A stretch of DNA of 41,507 nucleotides from Methanomicrobiales archaeon (GCA_029907705.1 JARYLJ010000017.1:1-41507), one strand, 5' to 3'; shown: positions 9,189-18,510, counted from the first letter of the stretch. Notes: a model not told the origin generated them from the sequence alone. Numbers and translations: made by a program.

Positions 9189-9707
9189 TCACAACATATA
9201 ATTCAATGTCGATCCCAGACAGAGGTGGACCAGGCATATCGTCTTCGCATCGCAGATCTGCCCTGCTTTGATCATCCGATGGATCTCCTTCTGCGGTAAC
9301 CTCACCACCTCGATCTCCTCGTCCTCGTCCCTCTCGTACTCGGATGAAGGCACAAGATCCCTCGCCTCGAAGAGGTGAAGTCTCTCCGTCGTGAATCCTG
9401 GTGTCGTATAGATAAAACCTCTCGGGATCAGTCTGCTTGGACATAAGCCGGTCTCCTCGATCATCTCCCTGTGGGCCGTCTCCTGAGGCTCCTCACCCGG
9501 ATCGATCGTTCCTGCTGGTGCCTCCCAGAGATATGCGTCGATGGCAAAACGGTACTGCCGGAGCAGGTAGCAGTACTCCCCCTCCACGGGAAGAACGGCC
9601 ACCGCATCCAGCGGTCTCACTACGATCCGCTCCTTCTCTGTTCCATTGGGGAGGCGAAAGATACTCTTCTCAATCCTGAGCCGCGGTCCACGGTAGATCT
9701 CAGTCAT
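9189..9707 (-). CDS. Nudix hydrolase, probably ADP-ribose pyrophosphatase-like
   Basis: Nudix enzymes hydrolyse nucleoside diphosphates linked to another group, such as ADP-ribose. The 172-residue protein has a perfect Nudix box GX5EX7REUXEEXGU running from GTIDPGEE to REMIEETGL. The flanking LLRQYRF, WEAPAGT and PGFTTE fit the ADP-ribose pyrophosphatase subgroup. The substrate is inferred, not shown. The ATG at 9707 lies inside the last codons of queC (8-base overlap) and follows GAGGGGC. Its place as last gene of the queDEC operon raises the possibility of a housekeeping role for that pathway. Confidence 0.85.
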   Translation of the reverse strand: MTEIYRGPRLRIEKSIFRLPNGTEKERIVVRPLDAVAVLPVEGEYCYLLRQYRFAIDAYLWEAPAGTIDPGEEPQETAHREMIEETGLCPSRLIPRGFIYTTPGFTTERLHLFEARDLVPSSEYERDEDEEIEVVRLPQKEIHRMIKAGQICDAKTICLVHLCLGSTLNYML

Positions 9708-10389
9708 GCCCCTCATCCTCGTACCGGAGTGGATCCTCGATACCCAGCTCCCGGAATGCGCTCCTCCTGAAATGGCAGGAACCGCATCTTCCACATGCGA
9801 GATCTCCACCCCTGTAACAGGACCAGGTCTGACCATAGGGGACGCCCATCGATAACCCCAGCCTCAAAATTTCGGTCTTGTTCATCTCGAGAAAGGGTGC
9901 GATGAGACGGATATGCGTTCTGGGGGATGTGCCCAGATCGATCGCCCGCTGGAATGCCTCCATGAACTCCCTCCTGCAGTCAGGGTATCCGCTGTAATCC
10001 TGTGCCTGCGCACCGATGAATATCGCCTCTGCTCCCCTCGCCTCGGCAAGGCTCGTGGCGATGGAGAGGAGGTTCGCATTCCTGAAGGGCACATAGGTGG
10101 TGGGCAGATCCTCATCTGAAGGATCGTAATCCTCCACCTCTATACTCCTGTCCGTCAGGCTGCTCCTCCCGATCTGGAGTAGGTAACCGATATCCACCTC
10201 CATGAACTCTCTCGCACCGAGAAGTTCTGCAATTGTCCTCGCGCATCTCCTCTCCCTCTCCTCCGTCCTCTGGCCGTAATTGATATGGAGCCCGATGATC
10301 CCGAAACCCTGCCTCTTCGCGAGGTACGCGGCGGTCGTGGAATCCATCCCCCCGGAGATCAGGCAGACCGCCAGCCTTTCATCCATCAT
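9700..10389 (-). CDS. queC: 7-cyano-7-deazaguanine (preQ0) synthase QueC
   Basis: QueC converts 7-carboxy-7-deazaguanine to preQ0 with ATP and ammonia. In archaea preQ0 is inserted at G15 of tRNA and becomes archaeosine. The 229-residue protein has the PP-loop SGGMDST at residues 12-18 and the C-terminal zinc cysteines in SCYRGGDLACGRCGSC. The ATG at 10389 overlaps the queE stop as ATGA and follows GGGGTGAG, which fixes the start. Open sequence further upstream belongs to queE in another frame. Confidence 0.95.
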   Translation of the reverse strand: MMDERLAVCLISGGMDSTTAAYLAKRQGFGIIGLHINYGQRTEERERRCARTIAELLGAREFMEVDIGYLLQIGRSSLTDRSIEVEDYDPSDEDLPTTYVPFRNANLLSIATSLAEARGAEAIFIGAQAQDYSGYPDCRREFMEAFQRAIDLGTSPRTHIRLIAPFLEMNKTEILRLGLSMGVPYGQTWSCYRGGDLACGRCGSCHFRRSAFRELGIEDPLRYEDEGHD

Positions 10390-10994
10390 CTCACCCCGAT
10401 CAGTTTGTGGAGCTGGAGCTGGAAACGGACCGGGAGATCGTTGCGGATGATACGCGCCACGATCCCGCTGAAGTCGGTGCCATGGACCGGGGATATGAAG
10501 ATCTCCCCCTCGATCCGGTGCGTTCCGATCACACCCTCCGCATACTCCATATCGTTCGAATCGAGGACGACGAACTTCACGCTGTCCTTTGCGGTAATCG
10601 TTCGGAGGAGACCGAGATCGCTCCTCTCTCCCGAGGAGGGGCATTTTACGTCCATGCATATGCGAGCGAACCTCTGAACACTCGAGAAACCCTGTGTTCC
10701 ATTCGTCTGGATCTCGATCTCCCTCCCCTCCATTGCGAGGTCTTTTACCAGCGGCACCAATTCATCTGACTGAAGAAGCGGCTCCCCTCCGGTAATACAG
10801 ATCCGGTGCCCACCCAGCGAATTGATCCCTTCCAGCACCTCTTCTGCGGTCAACTCGGTACCTCCTTCCTGCGCGTACGGGGTATCGCACCACCTGCACT
10901 TCAGGTTGCAGCCTGCGAGACGGAGGAATGTGCAGGGGCTCCCCTGCATCGTACCTTCACCCTGTATGCTCCTGAAGATCTCACACACTCTCAT
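10386..10994 (-). CDS. queE: 7-carboxy-7-deazaguanine synthase QueE (radical SAM)
   Basis: QueE turns 6-carboxytetrahydropterin into 7-carboxy-7-deazaguanine, the ring-contraction step of the pathway. The 202-residue protein is a short radical SAM enzyme with C29-X3-C33-X2-C36 in GCNLKCRWCD. FRSIQGEG near the N-terminus and CITGGEPLLQ are family signatures. It overlaps queD by 14 bases and queC by four. Confidence 0.95.
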   Translation of the reverse strand: MRVCEIFRSIQGEGTMQGSPCTFLRLAGCNLKCRWCDTPYAQEGGTELTAEEVLEGINSLGGHRICITGGEPLLQSDELVPLVKDLAMEGREIEIQTNGTQGFSSVQRFARICMDVKCPSSGERSDLGLLRTITAKDSVKFVVLDSNDMEYAEGVIGTHRIEGEIFISPVHGTDFSGIVARIIRNDLPVRFQLQLHKLIGVR

Positions 10995-11397
10995 ATTCGA
11001 TCTCGGCGCAGCAGGTGGAGGACTCCCAGACCCTTATCTTCGTGATCCGTGCATTAGCACCGCTTTTGATGAGCTCATATTCCAGCATATCGTGGATGAG
11101 GATCGCGATCGCCTCGCTGCTCGGATCCCCTGCAGTCGTGATCACAGGCTGGAACCTGGAGAGGCACTCAGCTAGAGGGTCTTTTTCATTGAGCAGAACC
11201 TGATGATCGAACCGCTCCACCACATCCCTGATCTGATTGTAATCGACGATGATACCTGTAGCGCTGTTCATCTCGCCATCGCACCAGATCTCGACCTTCC
11301 ATCTGTGGCCATGGAGCCGGCGGCACTTCCCCTCGTAATTCATCAGGCGGTGTGAGGCATCGAAAAAAACACTCTTGTATATGCCCTTCTTCATCAT
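10981..11397 (-). CDS. queD: 6-carboxytetrahydropterin synthase QueD
   Basis: QueD makes 6-carboxytetrahydropterin from dihydroneopterin triphosphate, the first committed step toward preQ0. The 138-residue protein shows the zinc histidines H16 (ASHRL), H29 and H31 (LHGH) and the catalytic cysteine C25 (GKCRRLHGH). It is the first gene of queD-queE-queC-Nudix. GAGAGA upstream serves two adjacent ATG codons (11397 and 11394), and either may be used. The operon is divergent from rps12. Confidence 0.94.
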   Translation of the reverse strand: MMKKGIYKSVFFDASHRLMNYEGKCRRLHGHRWKVEIWCDGEMNSATGIIVDYNQIRDVVERFDHQVLLNEKDPLAECLSRFQPVITTAGDPSSEAIAILIHDMLEYELIKSGANARITKIRVWESSTCCAEIEYESV

Positions 11398-11472
11398 ACA
11401 TCTCTCAACAGCGGACCATATAAGGCTGACATCAGGCTCTCTGGGGATCGGGGGAAATTGACGGCGAGAGAT

Positions 11473-11483
11473 AATATATAAAT
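11473..11483 (+). promoter_or_regulatory. TATA box of the rps12-rps7-EF2 operon
   Basis: AATATATAAAT is an almost ideal archaeal TATA box. It predicts a transcription start near 11505 and a leader of about 50 bases carrying the SD GAGGA at 11548-11552 before the rps12 ATG. Confidence 0.7.
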
Positions 11484-11557
11484 TCTTTACGCGCGTTTGT
11501 TATTATCTCAGTAGAGATATCTGTAGATCTGAGAAATCGAATTAACGAGGACCTAAA

Positions 11558-11986
11558 ATGGGACAGGGGAAGTTTGCAGCGAGAAAACTGAAGCGCGACG
11601 CCCAGAAGTTCCGGTGGAGCGACAAGAGATATGCACGCAGATTGCTCCATCTGGATGAGAAGGCAGATCCGCTGGAGGGATCTCCTCAGGCGAGAGGGAT
11701 CGTGCTGGAGAAGATCGGTATCGAGGCGAAGCAGCCCAACTCTGCCATCAGAAAAGCGGTCAGGGTGCAGCTGATTAAGAACGGGAGGCAGGTGACCGCT
11801 TTTGCCGTCGGGGACGGGGCGATCAACTTCATCGACGAGCACGACGAAGTCGAGATCGAAGGCATTGGGGGGCGCCTGGGCCGATCGATGGGCGATATTC
11901 CGGGTGTCAGATACGTGGTCACGAAGGTGAACAACGTATCCCTCCGCGAGCTGGTGGTCGGCAGAAAGGAGAAGCCACGCAGGTGA
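11558..11986 (+). CDS. rps12: 30S ribosomal protein S12
   Basis: S12 (uS12) lies at the decoding centre of the small subunit. The 142-residue archaeal/eukaryal form contains [19 protein letters not shown] and the conserved GDIPGVRY loop. It opens the str cluster rps12-rps7-EF2. rps7 starts four bases after its stop. Confidence 0.98.
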   Translation: MGQGKFAARKLKRDAQKFRWSDKRYARRLLHLDEKADPLEGSPQARGIVLEKIGIEAKQPNSAIRKAVRVQLIKNGRQVTAFAVGDGAINFIDEHDEVEIEGIGGRLGRSMGDIPGVRYVVTKVNNVSLRELVVGRKEKPRR

Positions 11987-11990
11987 GCGG

Positions 11991-12602
11991 ATGGTGGAGA
12001 CAGGAGAGAGCATGAAGGAAGGTGCGGCAGAGGAGAAGACCCAGTGGCTTCTCTTCAACCGCTGGGATCTGAACGAGGTGCAGATAAACGATCCGAGTCT
12101 GCAGAGGTATGTCAATCTCAAATCTGCCATCGTCCCGCATTCCTCGGGAAGGCTGACGAGGCAGCAGTTTGTGAAGGGGGAGATGTTCCTCGTCGAGAGG
12201 CTGATCAACCGGCTGATGCAGACGGAGATGAATACCGGAGCAAAGCACAGGGCGATCCGGATCACGAGGGAGGCCTTCGAGATCATCCAGAGAAAGACGA
12301 AGAAGAACCCGGTCCAGGTCCTCGTCGATGCGATCTCGAATGCAGGTCCGAGGGAGGAGACGGTGAGGCTGAAATATGGCGGTATCAATGTCCCGAAGTC
12401 CGTCGATACCGCACCGCTCCGCCGCGTGAACACCGCCCTCCGTTTTATCGCCGAGGGAGTGTACAGCGCCTCGCACAAGAGTAAAAAGCCGGTGAGCGAA
12501 TGCCTCGCCGACGAGCTGATTGCAGCGGCGCGGGGGGATTCGAAGTGCCACTCCATTACGAAGAAGGAAGAGCGTGAGAGGATCGCAATCGCGTCCCGTT
12601 AA
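11991..12602 (+). CDS. rps7: 30S ribosomal protein S7
   Basis: S7 (uS7) nucleates assembly of the head of the small subunit. The 203-residue protein has the core signature VERLINRLM and the C-terminal SECLADELIAAA typical of archaeal S7. The ATG at 11991 is preceded by AGGTGAG overlapping the rps12 stop. A second ATG eight codons in is less well placed. Confidence 0.97.
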   Translation: MVETGESMKEGAAEEKTQWLLFNRWDLNEVQINDPSLQRYVNLKSAIVPHSSGRLTRQQFVKGEMFLVERLINRLMQTEMNTGAKHRAIRITREAFEIIQRKTKKNPVQVLVDAISNAGPREETVRLKYGGINVPKSVDTAPLRRVNTALRFIAEGVYSASHKSKKPVSECLADELIAAARGDSKCHSITKKEERERIAIASR

Positions 12603-12633
12603 TCCATTTTTTCAGTAGAATTCGAGGTGAATA

Positions 12634-14829
12634 ATGGCCAGAGCAGCAAAGATTGTAGAACGTGTCACTGCACTGATGGACAAGCCAGACCGTATCAGGA
12701 ACATCGGCATCGTCGCCCACATCGACCATGGAAAGACGACCCTCTCCGACAATCTCCTCGCAGGGGCGGGAATGATCAGCGAGGAACTTGCCGGCAAACA
12801 GCTCTTCATGGACTCCGACGAGGAGGAGCAGGCGCGTGGCATCACCATCGATGCGAGCAACGTCTCGATGGTGCACGATTACGAAGGGGGCTCGTATCTG
12901 ATCAATATGATCGACACACCCGGTCACGTGGATTTCGGAGGAGATGTGACACGTGCGATGCGGGCAGTGGACGGCGCGGTCGTGGTGGTGGATGCGGTTG
13001 AAGGCCCGATGCCGCAGACCGAGACGGTACTCAGGCAGGCGCTCAAAGAGCAGGTGAAACCAGTCCTCTTCATCAACAAGGTGGACAGGCTGATCAACGA
13101 GCTGAAGGTGGACGAGATGGAGATGCAGATCCGCCTCGGCAAGGTGATCGACAAAGTGAACAAGCTGATCAGGGGAATGAACGAGGACCTCTACAACCAG
13201 GGGTGGCGGCTGGATCCGAAGAACGGCAGCGTTGCATTCGGATCGGCACTCTACAAATGGGCGGTATCCGTTCCCTTTATGAAGAAGAGCGGGGTATCCT
13301 TCAAGGAGGTCTTCCAGAAGTGCAGAGAGGGCGATATGAAGTGGCTCGCGAAGAGCAGCCCGCTCTATGCAGTCATACTCGACATGGTCGTGAAGCATCT
13401 GCCGAACCCGATAGAAGCGCAGAAGCGGCGTATCGGCGTGATCTGGAAGGGAGACAAGGAGACCCCAGAGGGGAAGGCGATGATGAACTGCGACCCGAAC
13501 GGGCCGATAACGTTCATGATCACCGACATCAGCTTCGATCCCCATGCAGGCGAGGTGGCGACCGGCAGGCTCTTCAGCGGCTCTTTGAAGAGGGGGATGG
13601 AGCTGTTCGTGATGGGCACTGCCGGAAAGGTGAACAGGCTCCAGCAGGTCGGGATCTTCATGGGGTCCGAGAGGGTCGAGGTGGAGCAGATCCCGGCAGG
13701 CAATATCGCGGCGGTCACCGGCCTCCGGGACGCGATAGTCGGCTCTACCGTGACCAATCTGAAGGAGATGACGCCCTTCGAGTCGCTGAAGCACTATAGC
13801 GAACCCGTGATGACCGTTGCAGTGGAGGCGAAGAATATGGCCGATCTCCCCAAGCTGGTGGAGGTGCTGCGGCAGGTGGGGAAGGAGGATCCCACCGTGA
13901 AGGTGACGATCAACGAGGAGACCGGCGAGCATCTGATCAGCGGGATGGGGGAGCTACATCTGGAGATCATCACGCACCGGATCAAGAGGGACAAGCACGT
14001 GGAGATCGTCACCTCGCCACCGATTGTGGTGTACCGGGAGACCGTCAGCGGGAGTGCAGGCCCCGTGGAGGGGAAATCTCCAAACAGGCATAACAGGTTC
14101 TACTTCGAGATCAGCCCGCTGGAGCCGGCGATCGTCGATTTGATTCGTGGGGACAGGATCTCGATGAACATGATGGAACTGGAGCGGCGCAACATCCTCA
14201 TCGCTGCCGGCATGGAGAAGGAGGAGGCGAAGGGGGTCAGGGACATGTTCGGAACGAACCTCTTCATCGACATGACGAAGGGTATCCAGTACCTCTCGGA
14301 GACGATGGAGTTGATACTCGAGGGATTCCACGAAGCGATGGAGGGCGGACCGCTCGCGGACGAGCCTGTGATGAACGTGAAGGTGAAGCTCGTGGACGTG
14401 AAGCTCCACGAGGACGCCATCCACCGCGGTCCCGCACAGGTGATACCCGCCGTGAGGGCGGCCATAAAGGGTGGCATGCTCCTCGCTGGCGCAACGCTCC
14501 TCGAGCCGATCCAGAAGATCCAGATCAACATACCTGCGGAGCAGATGGGGAACGCCACCTCCCAGATACAGGGTCGAAGGGGGCAGATACTGGACATCGC
14601 GAGCGAAGGGGATTCGATCGTGGTGGTGGGGAAGGCGCCGGTGGCAGAGCTCTTCGGGTTCGCAGGCGATCTCAGGTCTGCCACTGAAGGCCGTGCGATG
14701 TGGAGCACCGAGTTCGCCGGCTTCGAACTGATCCCATCCAGCCTGGCGAAGGAGGTCATCCTTGCGATAAGAAAGAGGAAGGGCCTGAAGCACGAGATGC
14801 CACGCCCGGACGATTATCTGGAGAGATAA
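12634..14829 (+). CDS. fusA: Translation elongation factor 2 (aEF2)
   Basis: EF2 drives GTP-dependent translocation on the ribosome. The 731-residue protein has G1 AHIDHGKTT at 28-36, G3 DTPGH, and G4 NKVD. H597 in [10 protein letters not shown] is the diphthamide site. All five EF2 domains appear present. The SD GAGGTGA sits just before the ATG. A T-run behind the stop marks the end of the operon. No EF-1 alpha or S10 gene follows. Confidence 0.98.
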   Translation: MARAAKIVERVTALMDKPDRIRNIGIVAHIDHGKTTLSDNLLAGAGMISEELAGKQLFMDSDEEEQARGITIDASNVSMVHDYEGGSYLINMIDTPGHVDFGGDVTRAMRAVDGAVVVVDAVEGPMPQTETVLRQALKEQVKPVLFINKVDRLINELKVDEMEMQIRLGKVIDKVNKLIRGMNEDLYNQGWRLDPKNGSVAFGSALYKWAVSVPFMKKSGVSFKEVFQKCREGDMKWLAKSSPLYAVILDMVVKHLPNPIEAQKRRIGVIWKGDKETPEGKAMMNCDPNGPITFMITDISFDPHAGEVATGRLFSGSLKRGMELFVMGTAGKVNRLQQVGIFMGSERVEVEQIPAGNIAAVTGLRDAIVGSTVTNLKEMTPFESLKHYSEPVMTVAVEAKNMADLPKLVEVLRQVGKEDPTVKVTINEETGEHLISGMGELHLEIITHRIKRDKHVEIVTSPPIVVYRETVSGSAGPVEGKSPNRHNRFYFEISPLEPAIVDLIRGDRISMNMMELERRNILIAAGMEKEEAKGVRDMFGTNLFIDMTKGIQYLSETMELILEGFHEAMEGGPLADEPVMNVKVKLVDVKLHEDAIHRGPAQVIPAVRAAIKGGMLLAGATLLEPIQKIQINIPAEQMGNATSQIQGRRGQILDIASEGDSIVVVGKAPVAELFGFAGDLRSATEGRAMWSTEFAGFELIPSSLAKEVILAIRKRKGLKHEMPRPDDYLER

Positions 14830-14848
14830 AGGAGTCTCTCTCGTTCGA

Positions 14849-14855
14849 TTTTTTT
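14849..14855 (+). terminator. T-run terminator after EF2
   Basis: Seven consecutive T residues in the context GATTTTTTTATC follow the EF2 stop by about 20 bases. Archaeal transcription often ends at such U-tracts. The same context recurs after the DUF2124 gene at 16291-16302. Confidence 0.55.
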
Positions 14856-14859
14856 ATCA

Positions 14860-15782
14860 CCTTCGTCGGTTGGAAGCGTTTTCCGGATATCTTGCGGCTC
14901 GATCAATCTGCGTCTCCCGTTCTGCTGTCGCAATGAAATCGCCGTTCCTGCGATCCCAATCGGATTGCATGGGGTCTCTCAGATCCAGTTCGGGATGATT
15001 GAATCGATGCCGCCATTTATCGTGACGATAAGAAAATTGACGATGTTCCAGCCCCATATACTGCGGCCCGGCATCCACCTTCGTGGATTTGTTCGTTTAA
15101 CCATTCCTGACCCGGCGACCTATCGGAGTCCTCTTATCTTTTCTTTTCATGAGCAGACGTTTTTATCACGACTTAGAATAAAATTGAATCCATGAATTCT
15201 GTATTCACGATGTCGCTCGTATCAGAGTGATCAGATCGAACATTGTGACCGCATGCATTTTCCATATAACGAACGCAGAGCACCTCTTCTCATGTTCTCA
15301 TTGTGTGGATGGGGATCGCCCGGAGTTCGATCAGAAAGAGAACGGGAATCGCACGCAGGGGTGCCTGAGCGGCGGCGAAGCCATCCGGAGCTCAATAGAG
15401 CGTTCGAAGGCCTGAAAAACCATGGATCTGCTGCTGATGACATCGAATCTCGATATACGGCACTTTCGAAAACCAACCTTTTTTGGTCGATCCGTTTCAT
15501 AAAAAATTCATCCGGAAATGATTCGCGGAGGGTGCCATCGTTGGGTGTCACATACCTGATGGATGGCGATAGACATGGTTCTCTCCACCTCCAGGGGGTG
15601 AACCATGCAAACATCCATCTCCCTACTGGCTCGTTCTTCATCGTGTCTTCTCTGTGGGATGCGTAAAACCACATAATCGACAGGTTGATGCCCCACGGCG
15701 CTGCGTTCACATCCCTACATTTATCAGCGAGCAGTTTCGAAAGAGAGATGTCGGTGGTCGCGATGGGATTCACCGAAAGGAT
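14860..15782. other. Long gap between EF2 and the DUF2124 gene
   Basis: More than 900 bases carry no recognisable gene. Open frames exist on both strands around 15230-15770, but the products show no domain, no SD and low-complexity composition. The GC content is lower than in the adjacent genes. No tRNA, sRNA or repeat was seen. Confidence 0.4.
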
Positions 15783-15796
15783 ACAGGTGACGATTC

Positions 15797-16276
15797 ATGA
15801 AGAAGCATGAGGTCTACGAGAGCGTTCCGGGTATTCTCCGGCCTTTCAAGACATTCATCGAAGGGCTCCAGCTGAAGGAGCATGCACAGATCGTTTATTA
15901 CGGAGTCCCCGGGACATGTACGCCATTCATAGAACTCCTCGGATTCGCAATCCGAACCCTTCCTGTGAAGCAGATTTATGTTCCCACCATTGACGAATCG
16001 AAGGCGAAGGTGATGGTGCTGGAGAAGGATGTCGGTATGCAAGTGGGCAGAGAGGGGATCAGCCTGAACCCCTCCGTGGTGGTTCTGATGGGTGGACTTT
16101 CGATGCCCAACTCGGGTGTTACCGCGCCTCAGGTGAAGGCGGTGGTCTCCAGGTACAAAGTACCCTTCGCAGGCGTCTGTTTCATGAAGATGTTCGAAAA
16201 GACAGGATGGTTGAAAGAATTCGATTTCGATCTCCTCATTGATGCGAATATCGCGCCGGTGGATGTCTGGAGGTAA
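15797..16276 (+). CDS. DUF2124 family protein
   Basis: The 159-residue product resembles DUF2124, a family found in methanogenic archaea and of unknown function. It is a soluble alpha/beta protein with GVPGTCTPFIELLGF near residue 37, followed by VVVLMGGLSMPNSGV and a cysteine in VPFAGVCFMKMF. The glycine-rich turns suggest a Rossmann-like nucleotide or cofactor fold, which is inference. An AGGTGAC SD lies seven bases before the ATG. It precedes the HerA-like ATPase gene, with a T-run terminator between them. Confidence 0.8.
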   Translation: MKKHEVYESVPGILRPFKTFIEGLQLKEHAQIVYYGVPGTCTPFIELLGFAIRTLPVKQIYVPTIDESKAKVMVLEKDVGMQVGREGISLNPSVVVLMGGLSMPNSGVTAPQVKAVVSRYKVPFAGVCFMKMFEKTGWLKEFDFDLLIDANIAPVDVWR

Positions 16277-16292
16277 TTATCTCTCCATTTGA

Positions 16293-16299
16293 TTTTTTT
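16293..16299 (+). terminator. T-run terminator after the DUF2124 gene
   Basis: Seven T residues in the context GATTTTTTTATC, about 16 bases after the stop codon, match the terminator behind EF2. This suggests the downstream ATPase gene has its own promoter. Confidence 0.5.
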
Positions 16300-16348
16300 A
16301 TCTGCGGCAGGACCGCCGAACATTTCAGGTAAGAGGAGAGATATTGTT

Positions 16349-16360
16349 ATGAACGCATGA
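16349..16360 (+). promoter_or_regulatory. Three-codon upstream frame overlapping the ATPase start
   Basis: ATG-AAC-GCA-TGA begins eight bases after the SD at 16333-16340. Its stop shares ATGA with the ATPase ATG, which itself lies 16 bases from the SD. Ribosomes could load on the mini-frame and reinitiate, but use of the downstream ATG despite the long spacing is also possible. Confidence 0.3.
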
Positions 16361-18510
16361 ACGAGGATCTTCTCTCTCTCCTCGATGGCGAAGGGGTATC
16401 GAGCGAGGAGCTGCTGTTCCTGAAGGGTATCGCGCCGGTGGACGCGTTCGCTTCTCTTCGCACACCGGAGGCAAAGAGTTGCCTCGATGGACTCTTCTTT
16501 GTATACACGACAGCAAACGCGGGTATCCGGATATCCGGAAAGGAGATGCCCGCCGGTCTTTCGCTCGATCCACTGATCCAGTCAGGCCTTGTGCGGGAGA
16601 ACGGCGAGATGAAGGATGCAGAACTCAACACGACGCCGGTGGGCGAGGTCCTTGCCAGCACGCTGAGCACTGCACGGATGAGGCGGGCGATTCATGCGTA
16701 TACACCCTCGGGTACGCACCCTCTCGTTCCCATCCTTCTGGCAGGCAGAAGGTCGGGAGGCCGGCTCGTCAGGACCTTTCCTGCCGAATGCGGTCAGAAA
16801 ACCGAAACAGCAGATATCGCGGCGATCCTTTCGGAAGAGACCTTCGGCCAGTTCAGACGATTCTTCCTTGCGATGATCGAGGCGGGCTGTGCAGTTATTC
16901 TGCCGAAGTCCGATGAAAGGGGGTCGATTTTCGTTTTTCCGCCAGAGATGGCGGTGCTGTTGAATGGTTTGATCGAACAGATGGGGCCGGAAGAATATAT
17001 CGAATGGTCGGGAAAGGCATCGCACATTGAGGGGATCCTCCAGCTGATGGACACCCTGTCAGCGAGAGGTGAGGCCTCTGTCAACACTGACCTCCTCTCT
17101 GGAGTTGAAGGAGCATTACAGGCCGAGTCGAAAGAGGCGCTCATGTTCGAAGACAGGGGAGCCGGTGAGGGAACTCGTATCATCCTGAAAGACAGGGGGC
17201 ATTGGGAAAGGCTGAAGAGGAAATGGTTGAATTCGCTCGGAAAGGAGATCCAGATGTATCTTTCAGCCGGTGAGATCGGAATGGCAAAAAAACCGGAGGT
17301 TCAGAAGCGAGAAAGTCACGTCGAAACAATAACGGCATCCTCCTCACCAAACAGAACTACAGTGGAGGTGCATGCCGCTCTTCAGGTGGAACGGAAAGAA
17401 AAAGTCGTTCAGATGCATAGAAAGGGGGATCTGAGTGTCTTTCTCGGCCATTCGGATGCAGGAGATGCGGTGTCGTGGGTGCCGGCAGCGTACAACAACG
17501 GCCACTTCATCATCATCGGAGGTTCCGGTGCGGGAAAGACGGAGACGCTCCGGGTCATCGCCACCGAACTGGAGAGGCAGTACTATCCCGTACTGATGAT
17601 CGACTTCCACGGGGACATGCTCCCGAAGGAGGCCAGGGCGATCACCTATCGCATCAGGGAGGGCGGGGAGTTCTATTTCAATCCGCTCGAGCTGGATCCC
17701 CTTTTTCGTGATATCACGCCACTGCGCGCCACCTCCGACTTCGTGGATGCGCTGTCCATCAACTTCCCCACTCTGGGGATCCAGCAGCGGCGCAAGATCA
17801 AGGAGATCGTGAAAGATGCATACCGGCGGCATGGAATCACCCCTGATTCCGATACCTGGCTCCAGGAAGTTCCGTTCGATGCAATAGAGGAGGGCATCAT
17901 GTCGAGCGATGACGAGACCCTCGCCGCCTATCTCGAGGATATATTCGATTACCGCCTTTTTTCAGGGACGAACCGGCTCTCGATAAAGGAGATCCTCCAT
18001 CGGGGAACGACGCATATCCAGCTCAGTGCACTGCCGGAGAACCTGCGGTATCTGTTTGCCGATCTCCTCCTGAGGAGGCTCTTCTACTCGCTGCAGGCGC
18101 TGGGGGAGATACCGCGGGATAAAGTGGAGGCAAGGGATCGGTTCAGGCTCTTTGTCATCGTGGACGAGGCAAAACTCCTCGTGAGCCAGAAGACCGGGCA
18201 GAAGCAGGTGATAAAGGCGGTATTGAATAAATATGCAACGGAGATGAGGAAGTTTGGTGTGGGCCTGATCCTCGCCTCTCAACTGATAAGCCATTTCAAC
18301 GACGAGATACTGGCAAACATCGCGGTGAAGTTCTGCATGAGGACCGAGAACAGGAAACAGGCGATGGAGAACAGCCGCTACTTCGAGATCAGCGAATCCG
18401 ACCTGATGAACTTCATTCCGGGTGAGGGCATCCTGATATCGGGCAGCAGGCGGACGAGGCTGAAGATACTGCCGCTCTCGATGAGAGGACGTTCAACGAT
18501 GCCGGTGTGA
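16357..18510 (+). CDS. HerA/FtsK-type P-loop ATPase with uncharacterised N-terminal region
   Basis: The C-terminal half (about residues 370-700) is a DUF87/HerA-type motor ATPase: Walker A GGSGAGKT at 388-395, MIDFHGDM after it, Walker B LFVIVDEAKLL with D603-E604, and a polar ASQ element in LILASQLISHF. Relatives pump or process DNA as hexamers (HerA, TraD/VirD4, VirB4). The first about 350 residues match nothing I recognise. They are charged, lack membrane segments and could be an adaptor or winged-helix region. No nurA nuclease or mre11/rad50 gene is adjacent, so this is not the standard HerA-NurA resection operon. The ATG at 16357 overlaps the stop of a three-codon frame at 16349-16360 that sits at ideal distance from the SD GAGGAGAG. 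Confidence 0.75.
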   Translation: MNEDLLSLLDGEGVSSEELLFLKGIAPVDAFASLRTPEAKSCLDGLFFVYTTANAGIRISGKEMPAGLSLDPLIQSGLVRENGEMKDAELNTTPVGEVLASTLSTARMRRAIHAYTPSGTHPLVPILLAGRRSGGRLVRTFPAECGQKTETADIAAILSEETFGQFRRFFLAMIEAGCAVILPKSDERGSIFVFPPEMAVLLNGLIEQMGPEEYIEWSGKASHIEGILQLMDTLSARGEASVNTDLLSGVEGALQAESKEALMFEDRGAGEGTRIILKDRGHWERLKRKWLNSLGKEIQMYLSAGEIGMAKKPEVQKRESHVETITASSSPNRTTVEVHAALQVERKEKVVQMHRKGDLSVFLGHSDAGDAVSWVPAAYNNGHFIIIGGSGAGKTETLRVIATELERQYYPVLMIDFHGDMLPKEARAITYRIREGGEFYFNPLELDPLFRDITPLRATSDFVDALSINFPTLGIQQRRKIKEIVKDAYRRHGITPDSDTWLQEVPFDAIEEGIMSSDDETLAAYLEDIFDYRLFSGTNRLSIKEILHRGTTHIQLSALPENLRYLFADLLLRRLFYSLQALGEIPRDKVEARDRFRLFVIVDEAKLLVSQKTGQKQVIKAVLNKYATEMRKFGVGLILASQLISHFNDEILANIAVKFCMRTENRKQAMENSRYFEISESDLMNFIPGEGILISGSRRTRLKILPLSMRGRSTMPV

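Noticed and set aside
11432-12556. 374-codon frame antisense to rps12 and rps7
   Set aside because: It covers two certain ribosomal protein genes and their promoter on the other strand and has no recognisable domain.
12556-13932. 458-codon open frame antisense to EF2
   Set aside because: It is a shadow of the conserved EF2 gene, with low-complexity His/Leu-rich content and no start signal.
15231-15773. 180-codon minus-strand frame in the EF2-DUF2124 gap
   Set aside because: No SD, no recognisable motif and a similarly long frame on the other strand; composition does not look like a real protein of this genome.
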